Part shown: positions 26,726 through 34,773 of the stretch, piece by piece
Numbering within the stretch: position 1 is the first letter of the stretch
How the letters are laid out: every line of letters begins with the position of its first letter
Assembly (NCBI RefSeq): GCF_000525775.1
Contig: NZ_JALU01000016.1
Location: forward strand, 1-64,000
Direction: 5' to 3'
Length of the DNA stretch: 64,000 nucleotides
Source: Mogibacterium timidum ATCC 33093
GTDB lineage: Bacteria > Bacillota > Clostridia > Peptostreptococcales > Anaerovoracaceae
The notes under the pieces: generated by a model
Told to the model about the DNA's origin: nothing
Seen by the model: only the letters and a program-made list of their open reading frames with translations
Databases searched by the model: none
Translations under genes and position numbers: made by a program

Positions 26726-27220
26726 ATGTACGTCGTTAGCAGATGCCTTTTAGGAATTAATTGCAAATATAATGGCGGGAATAATTTGAACGAGGATGTC
26801 ATCGAGTTTTGCCGCAATCACTCCGTTATTGCAGTCTGCCCAGAGACAGCAGGTAAACTGGAGTCGCCCAGACCACCGGCAGAGCATCAGTTGGTGACTA
26901 TGCCTGATGGCAGTGTTGAAGAACGTGTAATAGATAAGGACGGTAAGGATAGAACCGCAAATTTCTTCAATGGGGCTAATATCTCAATGAACGAGGTGCT
27001 TCGGAAATGCGAATCTACAGGTGAAACGATAGAGGGTGCTATACTAAAGGCAAACAGCCCTTCGTGCGGTAGCGATATGATATACGATGGAACCTTTGCA
27101 GGGGTGCTGATACCTGGAGATGGAATATTTGCCGGGATGCTCAAGGAACGCAATGTTCCGGTTATGAGTGAAAAGAATTTTAAAGAGAGATTAAACGTAG
27201 AGGAGAAGGCCGAGAAATGA
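26726..27220 (+). CDS. DUF523 family protein
   Basis: A 164-residue protein of the DUF523 family, recognised by the N-terminal YVVSRCLLGINCKYNGGNN, VCPETAGKLESPRPPAE and LKANSPSCGSDMIYDGTF with conserved cysteines. The molecular function is unknown. The cysteines suggest a metal or thiol role, which is inference. The ATG at 26726 matches the usual family N-terminus and has GGGGA upstream. It overlaps argS by ATGA, so the two are translationally coupled. Confidence 0.85.
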   Translation: MYVVSRCLLGINCKYNGGNNLNEDVIEFCRNHSVIAVCPETAGKLESPRPPAEHQLVTMPDGSVEERVIDKDGKDRTANFFNGANISMNEVLRKCESTGETIEGAILKANSPSCGSDMIYDGTFAGVLIPGDGIFAGMLKERNVPVMSEKNFKERLNVEEKAEK

Positions 27221-28935
27221 TCGACTACAAGTTACAGATAGCACAAATTATATCTAAGCAGGATATAGGGCTAAGCGCAGATGAAATCGCTGAAATGATT
27301 GAGGTGCCAGCTGATTCTAACAATGGCGATTTTGCATTCCCTTGTTTCAGACTAGCGAAGATGATGAGGGAAGCGCCACAGATGATAGCTGCCGGAATAG
27401 CTGAGACAATTGAATCCGAGTCGATTTTTGAGAAGGTAGAGCGGGTAAACGCATATGTGAACATGTTTATCCGCAAGGATGTGTTCGTTAAAAACGTTGT
27501 CACAGAGGTGATTCGTACCGGTGCTGATTACGGAAAATCCAATATTGGTGAGGGCAAGACGGTTATAGTCGAATTCTCATCGCCTAATATTGCCAAACCG
27601 TTCCACATTGGCCATATCAGGAGCACCGTAATCGGAAATTCCATCCATAAGCTGTATAAAGCGACAGGCTATGATGTTGTAAGAATCAACCATCTCGGTG
27701 ATTACGGCACACAGTTCGGCAAGATGATTGTTGCATATAGATTGTGGGGCAGTGAGGATGAGCTTGAACGGAGCCCGATTAAATCGTTGCTTAAATATTA
27801 TACTAAATTCCATGAAGAGGTTGAGAAAGATCCAAGTCTGGATGATAAGGCTAGAGAGACGTTTGCCAAGCTTGAGAACGGAGCAGAAGAAGAGGTTGCT
27901 CTCTGGAAGAGGTTTAGAGATCTGAGTCTCGAGGAATTTAACAGAGTGTACAAGATGCTTGGGATAGAGTTCGACTCATATGCCGGCGAGAGCTTCTATT
28001 CAGACAAGATGCCCTCTGTGTTGCAGGAGCTCAAGGATAAGGGCTTGATGCACGAATCACGAGGTGCTCAGATCGTGGATCTGGAAGATTATGGTATGCC
28101 GCCGGCTGTTATTACCAAGTCCGACGGATCAAGTCTATATGCTACTAGAGATATAGCTGCTGCAATATATAGAAAGCAGCACTATGATTTCTACAAAAAT
28201 ATATACGTTGTTGCAACTCAGCAGAATCTGCATTTCAAGCAGTGGAAGCAGGTGCTGGAATTAATGGGGTACAGTTGGCAAAAGGATTGTATCCACGTCC
28301 CTTTTGGACTGGTTAGCCTCGAAGATGGTACGATGTCGACTCGTAAGGGCAGAGTGGTTTTTCTTGAGGATGTGCTGAGCAAGGCTGTTGAGAAAACCAG
28401 GGAGATCATCGAAGAGAAGAATACGGGCGGGGTTGATATTGATGAGATCTCAAGAGAAGTCGGAATCGGTGCGGTAATATTCCAGGAACTGTCCAACAAC
28501 AGAATCAAGGATTATGTGTTCTCGTGGGATAAGGTACTAAACTTCGATGGAGAGACGGGTCCTTATGTTCAGTACACACATGCAAGAGCGTCCAGTGTTC
28601 TTAGAAATGCTTCGCAGGAGGAGCTGAGCAAGATTCAAAACTCAGACATCGGCGCTTTCAGCTATGTGACATCTGAAAGCGCATATGAGCTGACCAAGCT
28701 GATCTACAGGGTTCCGGAGGTAATCAGAGAGGCCGCTGCTAAGTATGAGCCATCGATACTGACCAGACACCTGATAGATATCGCTCAGGGTTTTAACAGG
28801 TTCTATCACGATGAACATATCTTAGTAGATAACGAGGATGAGAAGATGGCTAAACTAGCGCTGGTGTATGCTTCTAAGATTACGATTGCCGACTGCTTGG
28901 CAATTCTCGGCATACAGGCGCCTGATAAGATGTAG
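27217..28935 (+). CDS. argS: Arginyl-tRNA synthetase
   Basis: A 572-residue class I synthetase charging tRNA-Arg. N-terminal Add1 domain, HIGH motif in SSPNIAKPFHIGHIRST, RINHLGDYGTQFG, the KMSKS-equivalent MSTRKG, and a DALR anticodon-binding domain at the end (QYTHARASSVLRN onward). Full length. It overlaps the DUF523 gene by four bases. No T-box leader is visible upstream. Confidence 0.97.
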   Translation: MIDYKLQIAQIISKQDIGLSADEIAEMIEVPADSNNGDFAFPCFRLAKMMREAPQMIAAGIAETIESESIFEKVERVNAYVNMFIRKDVFVKNVVTEVIRTGADYGKSNIGEGKTVIVEFSSPNIAKPFHIGHIRSTVIGNSIHKLYKATGYDVVRINHLGDYGTQFGKMIVAYRLWGSEDELERSPIKSLLKYYTKFHEEVEKDPSLDDKARETFAKLENGAEEEVALWKRFRDLSLEEFNRVYKMLGIEFDSYAGESFYSDKMPSVLQELKDKGLMHESRGAQIVDLEDYGMPPAVITKSDGSSLYATRDIAAAIYRKQHYDFYKNIYVVATQQNLHFKQWKQVLELMGYSWQKDCIHVPFGLVSLEDGTMSTRKGRVVFLEDVLSKAVEKTREIIEEKNTGGVDIDEISREVGIGAVIFQELSNNRIKDYVFSWDKVLNFDGETGPYVQYTHARASSVLRNASQEELSKIQNSDIGAFSYVTSESAYELTKLIYRVPEVIREAAAKYEPSILTRHLIDIAQGFNRFYHDEHILVDNEDEKMAKLALVYASKITIADCLAILGIQAPDKM

Positions 28936-28946
28936 GGGAGACGACG

Positions 28947-30476
28947 ATGAAGCTACTGCTCAGCACAGTCAAGACAGAATGCTTTGATTCAAAGCTAGCA
29001 CTTAAGAATATGTACAACGTCGTTGGGAATGCACCGCTGGACGTGTATCTCAGGGAATTTGACCTGAGCGATCCTGACCAGAGAATTTATGAAGAATTGC
29101 TGGGAGAGAAATACAACATTCTATATTTTCACTGCGATGAAGTGAATGAATTCAAGATAGCGCACATCTGCGAATTGATTAAGAAGGCCGTACCGAGCTG
29201 TATCGCTGTTGTGGGCGGTAAGGAGGTCAGCTTTGAGACACGTGAGTTCATGCAGGCGCATCCGGAGATTGACTATGTGTTCCGCGGTGAGTGCGAGAAG
29301 GTGTTGTTTGACTTTGTGAGATCAATTATCACATACAGTTTTGACTTCGAGAATATAGATGGTCTCGCTTATCGAGAGAATGACGAGATATTGGTCAATA
29401 AGATTGGAGAGCCGATTCGCTACGAAGATATACCTTTTACGTACGATAAATTCGAAGTGGCAGAAGGTGAGAACGTATACTACGAATCGTCTCGCGGAGT
29501 TCCCGACACCTGCCACTATTCTCAGTATATGCCGGGCATGTCGCTCCGTTCGCTTTCTCTCAATAGGATTTGTAATGAGCTGAGATATTTCCTGGTTAAG
29601 AAGGTTGGCAAGGTGACCTTTGTCGAGAAGTGGTTTAACTATGATGTGGCCAGAGCGTACAGAATCTGGGAATATCTAATCAATAATGACAATGGAATTA
29701 CATCCTTTATATTTGATATTAATGGTGATTTGCTCGATGAGGAGACAGTTGAGCTTCTAAGTGAAGCCAGACCCGGATTGTTTCATTTCGATGTTGATAT
29801 CGAGACCACCAATGCGACTGCGCTGGCCGCAGCAGGACGTAAGGAGAATATATACCAGCTTATGTACAATGTCACAAAGCTGCTTCAGAACAGCGAGGTT
29901 GACGTCAGAGTGGTGCAGCGTGTGGGTCTTCCGGGTGAGACGATAGAGCTGTTTGAAAGAGCCTTTAACAAGATATACAATCTTCATGCAGATACCTTTG
30001 ATATAGAGGTGTTGCGCATCAAGAGGGGAACGATGTTCAGACAGCGTGCCGAGCAGTTCGGATATGAGTACAGCAGAGAGTGCCCTAATGAGGTCATTGC
30101 AAGCGATTATCTCTCTGCTGCAAGCATCGTGAGGATTAAACTGATAGCAAATACGGTCAAGACCTTTGAACATGGCTTTGAGGATTCTATCAATAAGATT
30201 ATGTTTGATGCCGGTCTCAGACCATTTGAATTTTTCGATGGACTCACATCGTTTATCATGAGAAACGATTTATCTCGCAAGCTGGGCAAGGAAGAGAATA
30301 TGTACAGAGTGCTGTATACATATGCGGCAGATTTGTATGATAAGAACGAAGATACCTTGAAACTGCAGGTGCTGCAGGAGGTGCTTCACAGCGATATGAA
30401 CAAAAACGTATCGCAGGATGTGATTAGGAAATTAGAACGTAAAGGGTGGGAAATACATGTCACAGCAAAACACTAA
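28947..30476 (+). CDS. Radical-SAM-fold protein (DUF4080-like) lacking the Fe-S cysteines
   Basis: A 509-residue protein that follows the B12-binding/radical SAM/DUF4080 architecture: an N-terminal Rossmann-like domain (residues 1-130, with AVVGGKEVSFETREF and IDYVFRGECEKVLFDFV), a TIM-barrel domain and a DUF4080-type tail. Where active enzymes read SRGCPxxCxYC, this one reads SRGVPDTCHYS: Val185, Cys189, Ser192. Two of three cluster ligands are gone, and no DxHxxG cobalamin motif is visible. The barrel strands (VGLPGETIELFERAFNKI, VEKWFN, FDVDIET) are well kept and the frame is open, so it looks like a maintained pseudoenzyme and not a decaying gene. It overlaps the next gene by 20 bases. 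Confidence 0.8.
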   Translation: MKLLLSTVKTECFDSKLALKNMYNVVGNAPLDVYLREFDLSDPDQRIYEELLGEKYNILYFHCDEVNEFKIAHICELIKKAVPSCIAVVGGKEVSFETREFMQAHPEIDYVFRGECEKVLFDFVRSIITYSFDFENIDGLAYRENDEILVNKIGEPIRYEDIPFTYDKFEVAEGENVYYESSRGVPDTCHYSQYMPGMSLRSLSLNRICNELRYFLVKKVGKVTFVEKWFNYDVARAYRIWEYLINNDNGITSFIFDINGDLLDEETVELLSEARPGLFHFDVDIETTNATALAAAGRKENIYQLMYNVTKLLQNSEVDVRVVQRVGLPGETIELFERAFNKIYNLHADTFDIEVLRIKRGTMFRQRAEQFGYEYSRECPNEVIASDYLSAASIVRIKLIANTVKTFEHGFEDSINKIMFDAGLRPFEFFDGLTSFIMRNDLSRKLGKEENMYRVLYTYAADLYDKNEDTLKLQVLQEVLHSDMNKNVSQDVIRKLERKGWEIHVTAKH

Positions 30477-31470
30477 GCAAGATCGCATAGCAACATACCT
30501 CCAGAAATCAAATGGAGGTATTTTGTTTGATGAGCTTTCAGATAAATATCTAAGCGAGGCAGGCATCTACGATATACTACACGGCGTTCCTGTTCCAATC
30601 GCTGCCGGAGTTGGCGATGAGCTATCTACTCTAACTATCGCATTTGGAATGGCTAGGGTAATCGGAGCGGATACCAACTTTGAATACAAGGACAACTATG
30701 TTGCGTATATTAAGCAGCTCTTTGGAGACGATGCCTCAAAGGCGTTAATTGCAGAAGGCGCAAAATACGGACAGTCGGGGAATTACGAGCTTGCGGCAAT
30801 GTTTTTCAGAGCGGTGCTCATATTCGACTCAAGGTCGCGAGATGCACTCTATCTATACGGCAGAGCCTGCAAGGATGCATATGAGCGGGAGAATGAGGAC
30901 GAGGAGTATGTAGGTAGCTTTAAGGCTGAATCGTTGGAAATATTTGAGCTACTTACGATGCTTCACCCTGACTTCGTGATGGGATATTACTTCCTCGGAT
31001 ACGGATACGCTAACCTGGGGCTATATATAAAAGCTGACCTCACATGGGCAAAATTCATCGAACGGACTGCGGCAACGGGTGACCCGGAGATTGAGGAGCT
31101 GAGGAGTGAAATTTCCGAGAGGTTAGATGCGCTCAGGGAGCCGGTCAAGATCGAGGAGGGTGTGAACTGCGTTCTCAGTGGGGATTATATGGGAGGAATT
31201 AACATTCTTTCGCAATATACTGATGGGAATTACAAGGATTGGTGGCCGTTGTGGTACTATCTGGCCGTATCTGAGGCTTCCCTGGGTAATGCGGAACCGG
31301 CCATCGACTACTACAAGCAGGCATTGGTATACACACCTAGCAACACAGATATCATGGAAGAACTGGCTTCTGTCTATGCGGCTATAGGTGATCAAGCAAA
31401 TGCTGTCAAATATCTTAATAAGATTGAAATCGTAAAAAACAATATTAAGCAAGAGAGTGGAAATCAATAA
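30457..31470 (+). CDS. TPR-repeat protein coupled to the radical-SAM-like gene
   Basis: A 337-residue cytosolic protein with no signal peptide. The first 90 residues (LSDKYLSEAGIYDILHGVPVPIAAGVG) are of unknown type. From about residue 100 there are helical pairs fitting tetratricopeptide repeats, clearest in ELAAMFFRAVLIFDSRSRDA, YANLGLYIKADLTWAKFIE and AEPAIDYYKQALVYTPSN. TPRs bind partner proteins. The start overlaps the upstream gene by 20 bases, which suggests coupled synthesis and a shared complex. That is inference. Confidence 0.75.
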   Translation: MSQQNTKQDRIATYLQKSNGGILFDELSDKYLSEAGIYDILHGVPVPIAAGVGDELSTLTIAFGMARVIGADTNFEYKDNYVAYIKQLFGDDASKALIAEGAKYGQSGNYELAAMFFRAVLIFDSRSRDALYLYGRACKDAYERENEDEEYVGSFKAESLEIFELLTMLHPDFVMGYYFLGYGYANLGLYIKADLTWAKFIERTAATGDPEIEELRSEISERLDALREPVKIEEGVNCVLSGDYMGGINILSQYTDGNYKDWWPLWYYLAVSEASLGNAEPAIDYYKQALVYTPSNTDIMEELASVYAAIGDQANAVKYLNKIEIVKNNIKQESGNQ

Positions 31471-31495
31471 TTTATACTATGGAGTGGAGGTGTCG

Positions 31496-32164
31496 ATGTC
31501 GCATTTCTTCAGGTACGAGATGGACGGCGAACCGTATCTCAATATGATGCTCATATATGTAATATTTGCGGTATCAATAGCTATCGCAGTTAAATTTAGA
31601 AAAAACGAAAAACTACTCAAGGCCGTGCTGATTATCAGTGTGGCCTTGCAGGCTGTTATGTTCGCGTGGTATTTGGGAGACAAGGCGCTACTGATTAAGG
31701 AAGGTCTTCCCTTATACCACTGCAGGCTGGCAGCTTTGATGTCAGCTGCTGGATATTTTTTCAATAAACCGAAGGTGGCTAGGTTTTTTGCCTGGATGGG
31801 ACTGGTTGGAGCTGTGATCGCTTTTGTCTTTCCGGATCCGTCGGATTTTATGTGGCCACACTTGACCAATCTTACCTTCGTTTCTACACATTGCTTTATA
31901 GCTATGGGATCAATCATGGTTATTGCCAGAAACGACGTAAAGCTCTGCGTAATTGATGCATGCGTTATGACGGTAGTGATGAATGCATTTCTCGTTATTG
32001 TAAATGCTATGCTCGGTAGCAATTACGGCTATCTGACTGAGCTTCCACCCGGTATTCCGTTACAGTTGAACAAATATATGCTGTTTGTGTTATTGACTGC
32101 TGTAATTTCAGGAGGCGAACCGCTGCTGGACAGAGCATATGCCGCAATCAAAATGCACGATTAG
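31496..32164 (+). CDS. YwaF/TIGR02206-like integral membrane protein
   Basis: A 222-residue protein with about six to seven membrane spans. It resembles the YwaF family: N-terminal SHFFRYEMDGEPYLNMML, PLYHCRLAALMSAAGYFF, and PHLTNLTFVSTHCFIAMG, with histidines in membrane loops. The function is not known. The ATG at 31496 has GGAGG five bases upstream, which decides it over an earlier in-frame start inside the TPR gene. It is probably cotranscribed with the TPR gene. Confidence 0.75.
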   Translation: MSHFFRYEMDGEPYLNMMLIYVIFAVSIAIAVKFRKNEKLLKAVLIISVALQAVMFAWYLGDKALLIKEGLPLYHCRLAALMSAAGYFFNKPKVARFFAWMGLVGAVIAFVFPDPSDFMWPHLTNLTFVSTHCFIAMGSIMVIARNDVKLCVIDACVMTVVMNAFLVIVNAMLGSNYGYLTELPPGIPLQLNKYMLFVLLTAVISGGEPLLDRAYAAIKMHD

Positions 32165-32223
32165 CTTAACGTATATAGTTAAGTAAGAGAAATCGCTAAA
32201 GAAATGTGACGACACTATGAAGA

Positions 32224-32250
32224 TTAGCACTCAACAGTTGACAGTGCTAA
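32224..32250 (+). promoter_or_regulatory. CIRCE operator (HrcA site)
   Basis: TTAGCACTC-N9-CAGTGCTAA, one mismatch from the consensus TTAGCACTC-N9-GAGTGCTAA. HrcA represses heat-shock genes through this element. It overlaps the -35 of the hsp20 promoter. Confidence 0.92.
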
Positions 32251-32266
32251 CAATTACGCCTATACT
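32238..32266 (+). promoter_or_regulatory. hsp20 promoter embedded in CIRCE
   Basis: Perfect -35 TTGACA (32238-32243), 17-base spacer, -10 TATACT (32261-32266). The -35 spans the CIRCE spacer and right arm, so HrcA binding would block RNA polymerase. Confidence 0.85.
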
Positions 32267-32335
32267 ATAGATGTAAGCAGAGATGAGATTATAGTTAAGG
32301 CTTACAGAGAGTAGAAAATGAGGAGGTGTGATAGA

Positions 32336-32761
32336 ATGTTACCTGCAATTTTTGGAGAAAACGTATTTGATAATTTTATGAATGACTTTGATCGTGACTT
32401 CTTTAGACGCTGGGATGCATCGAAGCTCATGAGAACCGATGTTAAAGAAACAGAAGGTGGATATGAGCTAAAGGTGAATATGCCGGGGTTGAAGAAGGAA
32501 GATGTAAGTATCAAGCTTGATCAGGATTATCTTACGATTTCAGCTAATGCAAAGTCATCTGATGATGAAAAGGATGATAATGGTAAGTATGTAAGAAGAG
32601 AACGCTATTATGGAAGCTATCAGCGTCAGTTCTACTTGGGAAAGGGCGTAAAGCAGGAGGATATACATGCAAGCATGGCAGATGGCGTGTTAACATTGGA
32701 TATCCCAAAGCGAAACCGGCAGGAGCTTGACAATTCACGTGTTATTGAGATTGAAGGATAG
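32336..32761 (+). CDS. Hsp20/alpha-crystallin small heat shock protein
   Basis: A 141-residue holdase chaperone. Short N-terminal arm (LPAIFGENVFDNFMNDFDRD), alpha-crystallin domain about residues 40-130 (ETEGGYELKVNMPGLKKEDV, GKGVKQEDIHASMADGVLTL) and the IxI-like tail VIEIEG. The start at 32336 has AGGAGGTG eight bases upstream, while the ATG at 32318 lies before that ribosome binding site. A CIRCE operator controls it, so it should be induced by heat or misfolding. Confidence 0.95.
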   Translation: MLPAIFGENVFDNFMNDFDRDFFRRWDASKLMRTDVKETEGGYELKVNMPGLKKEDVSIKLDQDYLTISANAKSSDDEKDDNGKYVRRERYYGSYQRQFYLGKGVKQEDIHASMADGVLTLDIPKRNRQELDNSRVIEIEG

Positions 32762-32964
32762 TGTAACATAAGAAGCACAAATGATTGTATAACTTCTTAA
32801 AGGTGTAAAATTAAAAGTGACAAGATGAGTAGCCGGGGCGGTTAGCTTCGGCTGCTTGTCTGATATAATATAGTTCATTAAAGAAATGATTTAATAATGC
32901 AGGTTCCAAAATAACGGAATGATGAAATGATACATAGAATTATGATATACTGACTATAAAAATC

Positions 32965-32993
32965 TTGACATGACATGATGGTTAGTATAAAAT
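32965..32993 (+). promoter_or_regulatory. tRNA operon promoter
   Basis: Perfect -35 TTGACA (32965-32970), 17-base spacer, -10 TAAAAT (32988-32993), 27 bases before tRNA-Asn. Confidence 0.8.
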
Positions 32994-33020
32994 AAGGAAG
33001 TCGCGAACGTGGGAAGATGT

Positions 33021-33095
33021 TCCGAGGTAGCTCAATGGCAGAGCAACCGGCTGTTAACCGGTAGGTTGTGGGTTCGAGCCCCACCCTCGGAGCCA
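33021..33095 (+). tRNA. tRNA-Asn(GTT)
   Basis: Acceptor TCCGAGG/CCTCGGA, anticodon loop CTGTTAA with anticodon GTT, T loop TTCGAGC, discriminator G and encoded CCA. Confidence 0.97.
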
Positions 33096-33105
33096 TTGAT
33101 TTTGT

Positions 33106-33194
33106 GCCGGAATGGCGGAATTGGCAGACGCCCGGGACTTAAAATCCCGTGAGAAGTGATTCTCGTACCGGTTCGACCCCGGTTTCCGGCACCA
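33106..33194 (+). tRNA. tRNA-Leu(TAA)
   Basis: Acceptor GCCGGAA/TTCCGGC, anticodon stem CGGGA/TCCCG with loop CTTAAAA (anticodon TAA), long variable arm, discriminator A and encoded CCA. Confidence 0.97.
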
Positions 33195-33206
33195 ATAATT
33201 AAATAT

Positions 33207-33282
33207 CGCGGGGTAGAGCAGTTGGTAGCTCGTCGGGCTCATAACCCGGAGGCCGCAGGTTCAAGTCCTGTCCCCGCAACCA
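33207..33282 (+). tRNA. Initiator tRNA-fMet(CAT)
   Basis: Anticodon CAT with CGGG/CCCG in the anticodon stem (the three G-C pairs of initiators). The first acceptor pair is a C-A mismatch (C at 33207, A at 33278), the hallmark of bacterial initiator tRNA. CCA is encoded. Confidence 0.95.
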
Positions 33283-33291
33283 ACGAAATTT

Positions 33292-33319
33292 AACCGTAGG
33301 CTGATGTCTGCGGTTTTTT
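33292..33319 (+). terminator. Terminator of the tRNA operon
   Basis: AACCGTAG pairs with CTGCGGTT (one G-U), then TTTT. Confidence 0.8.
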
Positions 33320-33386
33320 AGTGCAATGGATTAAACAGTGGCGTATTGCCGGTCTTTTGTGGCTTATAGGACAAAAAACGTGTTAC

Positions 33387-33439
33387 AAAACCGCTATAGC
33401 CATTGAAATTTCAATGGCTATAGCGGTTTTATCTTTTTT
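33387..33439 (+). terminator. 44-bp perfect palindrome with U tract in the IS left end
   Basis: 33387-33430 is a perfect inverted repeat (core stem CCGCTATAGCCATTGAAA, 33391-33408), followed by a T-rich run to 33439. It would stop transcription entering from the upstream tRNA operon and so limit transposase synthesis. A diverged relic at 46088-46123 keeps all 18 core pairs. Confidence 0.75.
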
Positions 33440-33553
33440 GAAAGAAGATAGAGGGTGGACAAAAAACGTGTTTAGAATGCTTGTTAACAGTTGAAATTTC
33501 AACATGTATTGGCGTTATATCTTTCTGAGAATGAATTATCGGGAGGATACCGA

Positions 33554-34678
33554 ATGAAGAGCGTTAATTGTCCATATTGTGGAGCCAAATGTATCAGACA
33601 TGGAAAGAATAGTTCAGGTACGCAGAGATGGTTTTGCCCTGAGTGCAAGTCATCATTTACACCTAAAATCGATAACTCTTCAAAGCAATTAAATATGTTC
33701 CTGAAGTGGTTGTTTGGACGAAGCACTCAAGCGAATATGCCGGGTGGAGGCAGAACATTTCGTAGAAATACGGTAAAGTTCTGGAACCTGTGGCCTATGC
33801 CTCCTGTCATTGAGGACAAGAAAGACGTATTGTATTTAGACGGCATATATCTTGCCAGAAAGGCATGTGTATTGATCTGCTGTGATGACAAACATGTACT
33901 TGGATGGTATCTATGCAGATATGAGCATTCCGGTGCCTGGAAGGCATTGATGTCTAGAATAGAGGAACCTGTAATGGTGGTGTCTGATGGAGGCTCTGGT
34001 TTTAATAAGGCACTTCGTAAAACGTGGCCTCATGCGAGACACCAAAGGTGCCTGTTTCATGTGTTTTCACAGATAAAACGATATACGACAACGCGGCCTA
34101 AAACCCTTGCAGGGATTGAGTTATACACACTTTCAAAGGATCTGCTGAAGCTTGATACCAAAGAGGAAGCAGAGAAATGGACAGAAAGATTTGTGGAATG
34201 GATGAGCAAGTACAACAAATTCCTGAGCCAGATGTCCCGTGACGAAAACGGAAACTGGAGATACACACATGAAAGGTTGTTAAAGGCACAGCGCTCCATT
34301 GTAAGGCTGATAAAAGAAAACAGCATGTTCACATATCTGGATGAGCAGTTAAGTCAGGAAATAGATGAATTGCCGTCAACGAATAATCGGATCGAAGGAG
34401 GCGTCAATTCGAGGATAAGAGCATTGCTCCGGGACCATAGAGGGTTATCTGTCGAAAGAAGAATAAAAGCGGTCTTCTGGTGGTGTTATATGCACTCACC
34501 GGAGCCGCTTTCTGTGTCTGAAATATTGAGAGTGATGCCCACAGACAAGAGCATTTCAGATATATACGAAAGAATTTCGGATAGCGAAAAACGCACCTCA
34601 ACTATCCCTATGTGGGGTGATGCTATCGTCTGGAGTGAACTCCATAGAGAGGACAATTATCCTTCTTACTGGGATTAG
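33554..34678 (+). CDS. IS1249-like (IS256-superfamily) DDE transposase
   Basis: A 374-residue transposase. The N-terminal zinc ribbon has CPYCGAKCIRHG and WFCPECKSSF. The catalytic DDE core has Asp in VLYLDGIYLARKA, Asp in MVVSDGGSGFNKAL and Glu in NNRIEGGVNSRIRALLRDH, with the HARHQRCLFHVFSQIKRYTT block typical of IS256-like enzymes. The start at 33554 follows GGGAGGA. The leader just upstream has a small palindrome (33490-33503, GTTGAAATTTCAAC). The frame is open, so the element may be mobile. Confidence 0.9.
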   Translation: MKSVNCPYCGAKCIRHGKNSSGTQRWFCPECKSSFTPKIDNSSKQLNMFLKWLFGRSTQANMPGGGRTFRRNTVKFWNLWPMPPVIEDKKDVLYLDGIYLARKACVLICCDDKHVLGWYLCRYEHSGAWKALMSRIEEPVMVVSDGGSGFNKALRKTWPHARHQRCLFHVFSQIKRYTTTRPKTLAGIELYTLSKDLLKLDTKEEAEKWTERFVEWMSKYNKFLSQMSRDENGNWRYTHERLLKAQRSIVRLIKENSMFTYLDEQLSQEIDELPSTNNRIEGGVNSRIRALLRDHRGLSVERRIKAVFWWCYMHSPEPLSVSEILRVMPTDKSISDIYERISDSEKRTSTIPMWGDAIVWSELHREDNYPSYWD

Positions 34679-34707
34679 CAAAACACGTTTTTTGTCCTAT
34701 AAGCCGT

Positions 34708-34742
34708 AAAACGGGGGATGCGTAACTGCATCCCCGCGTTTT
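34708..34742 (-). terminator. gdhA terminator (works on both strands)
   Basis: GGGGATGC (34714-34721) pairs with GCATCCCC (34728-34735), flanked by AAAACG on one side and GCGTTTT on the other, so both strands end in a T run. Confidence 0.8.
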
Positions 34743-34773
34743 CTGTATGGTGTTATATCTCCTGAGCCAGGAT

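Larger units (their letters stand above)
33361..34705 (+). mobile_element. Intact IS256-superfamily (IS1249-like) insertion sequence
   Basis: Bounded by perfect 24-bp terminal inverted repeats at 33361-33384 and 34682-34705 (outer end GGCTTATAGGAC). It carries one full-length transposase. The left non-coding end holds a 44-bp perfect palindrome and a second direct copy of the inner part of the terminal repeat (GGACAAAAAACGTGTT at 33369-33384 and 33457-33472). No target-site duplication is evident in the flanks. It sits between the tRNA terminator and the gdhA terminator, damaging no gene. Confidence 0.9.

Noticed and set aside
27100-27216. T-box leader for argS
   Set aside because: argS overlaps the upstream gene by four bases, so there is no leader to hold a T-box, and no TGGNACCGCG-like sequence was noticed upstream of the operon.
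32878-33242. Two minus-strand open frames across the tRNA cluster
   Set aside because: They are the complement of three well-formed tRNAs, and their GLEPTTYR-like peptides are standard tRNA shadows.
33340-34720. Target-site duplication of the IS1249-like element
   Set aside because: The 8-10 bases outside the perfect inverted repeats (ending CTTTTGT and starting GTAAAAC) do not match each other.
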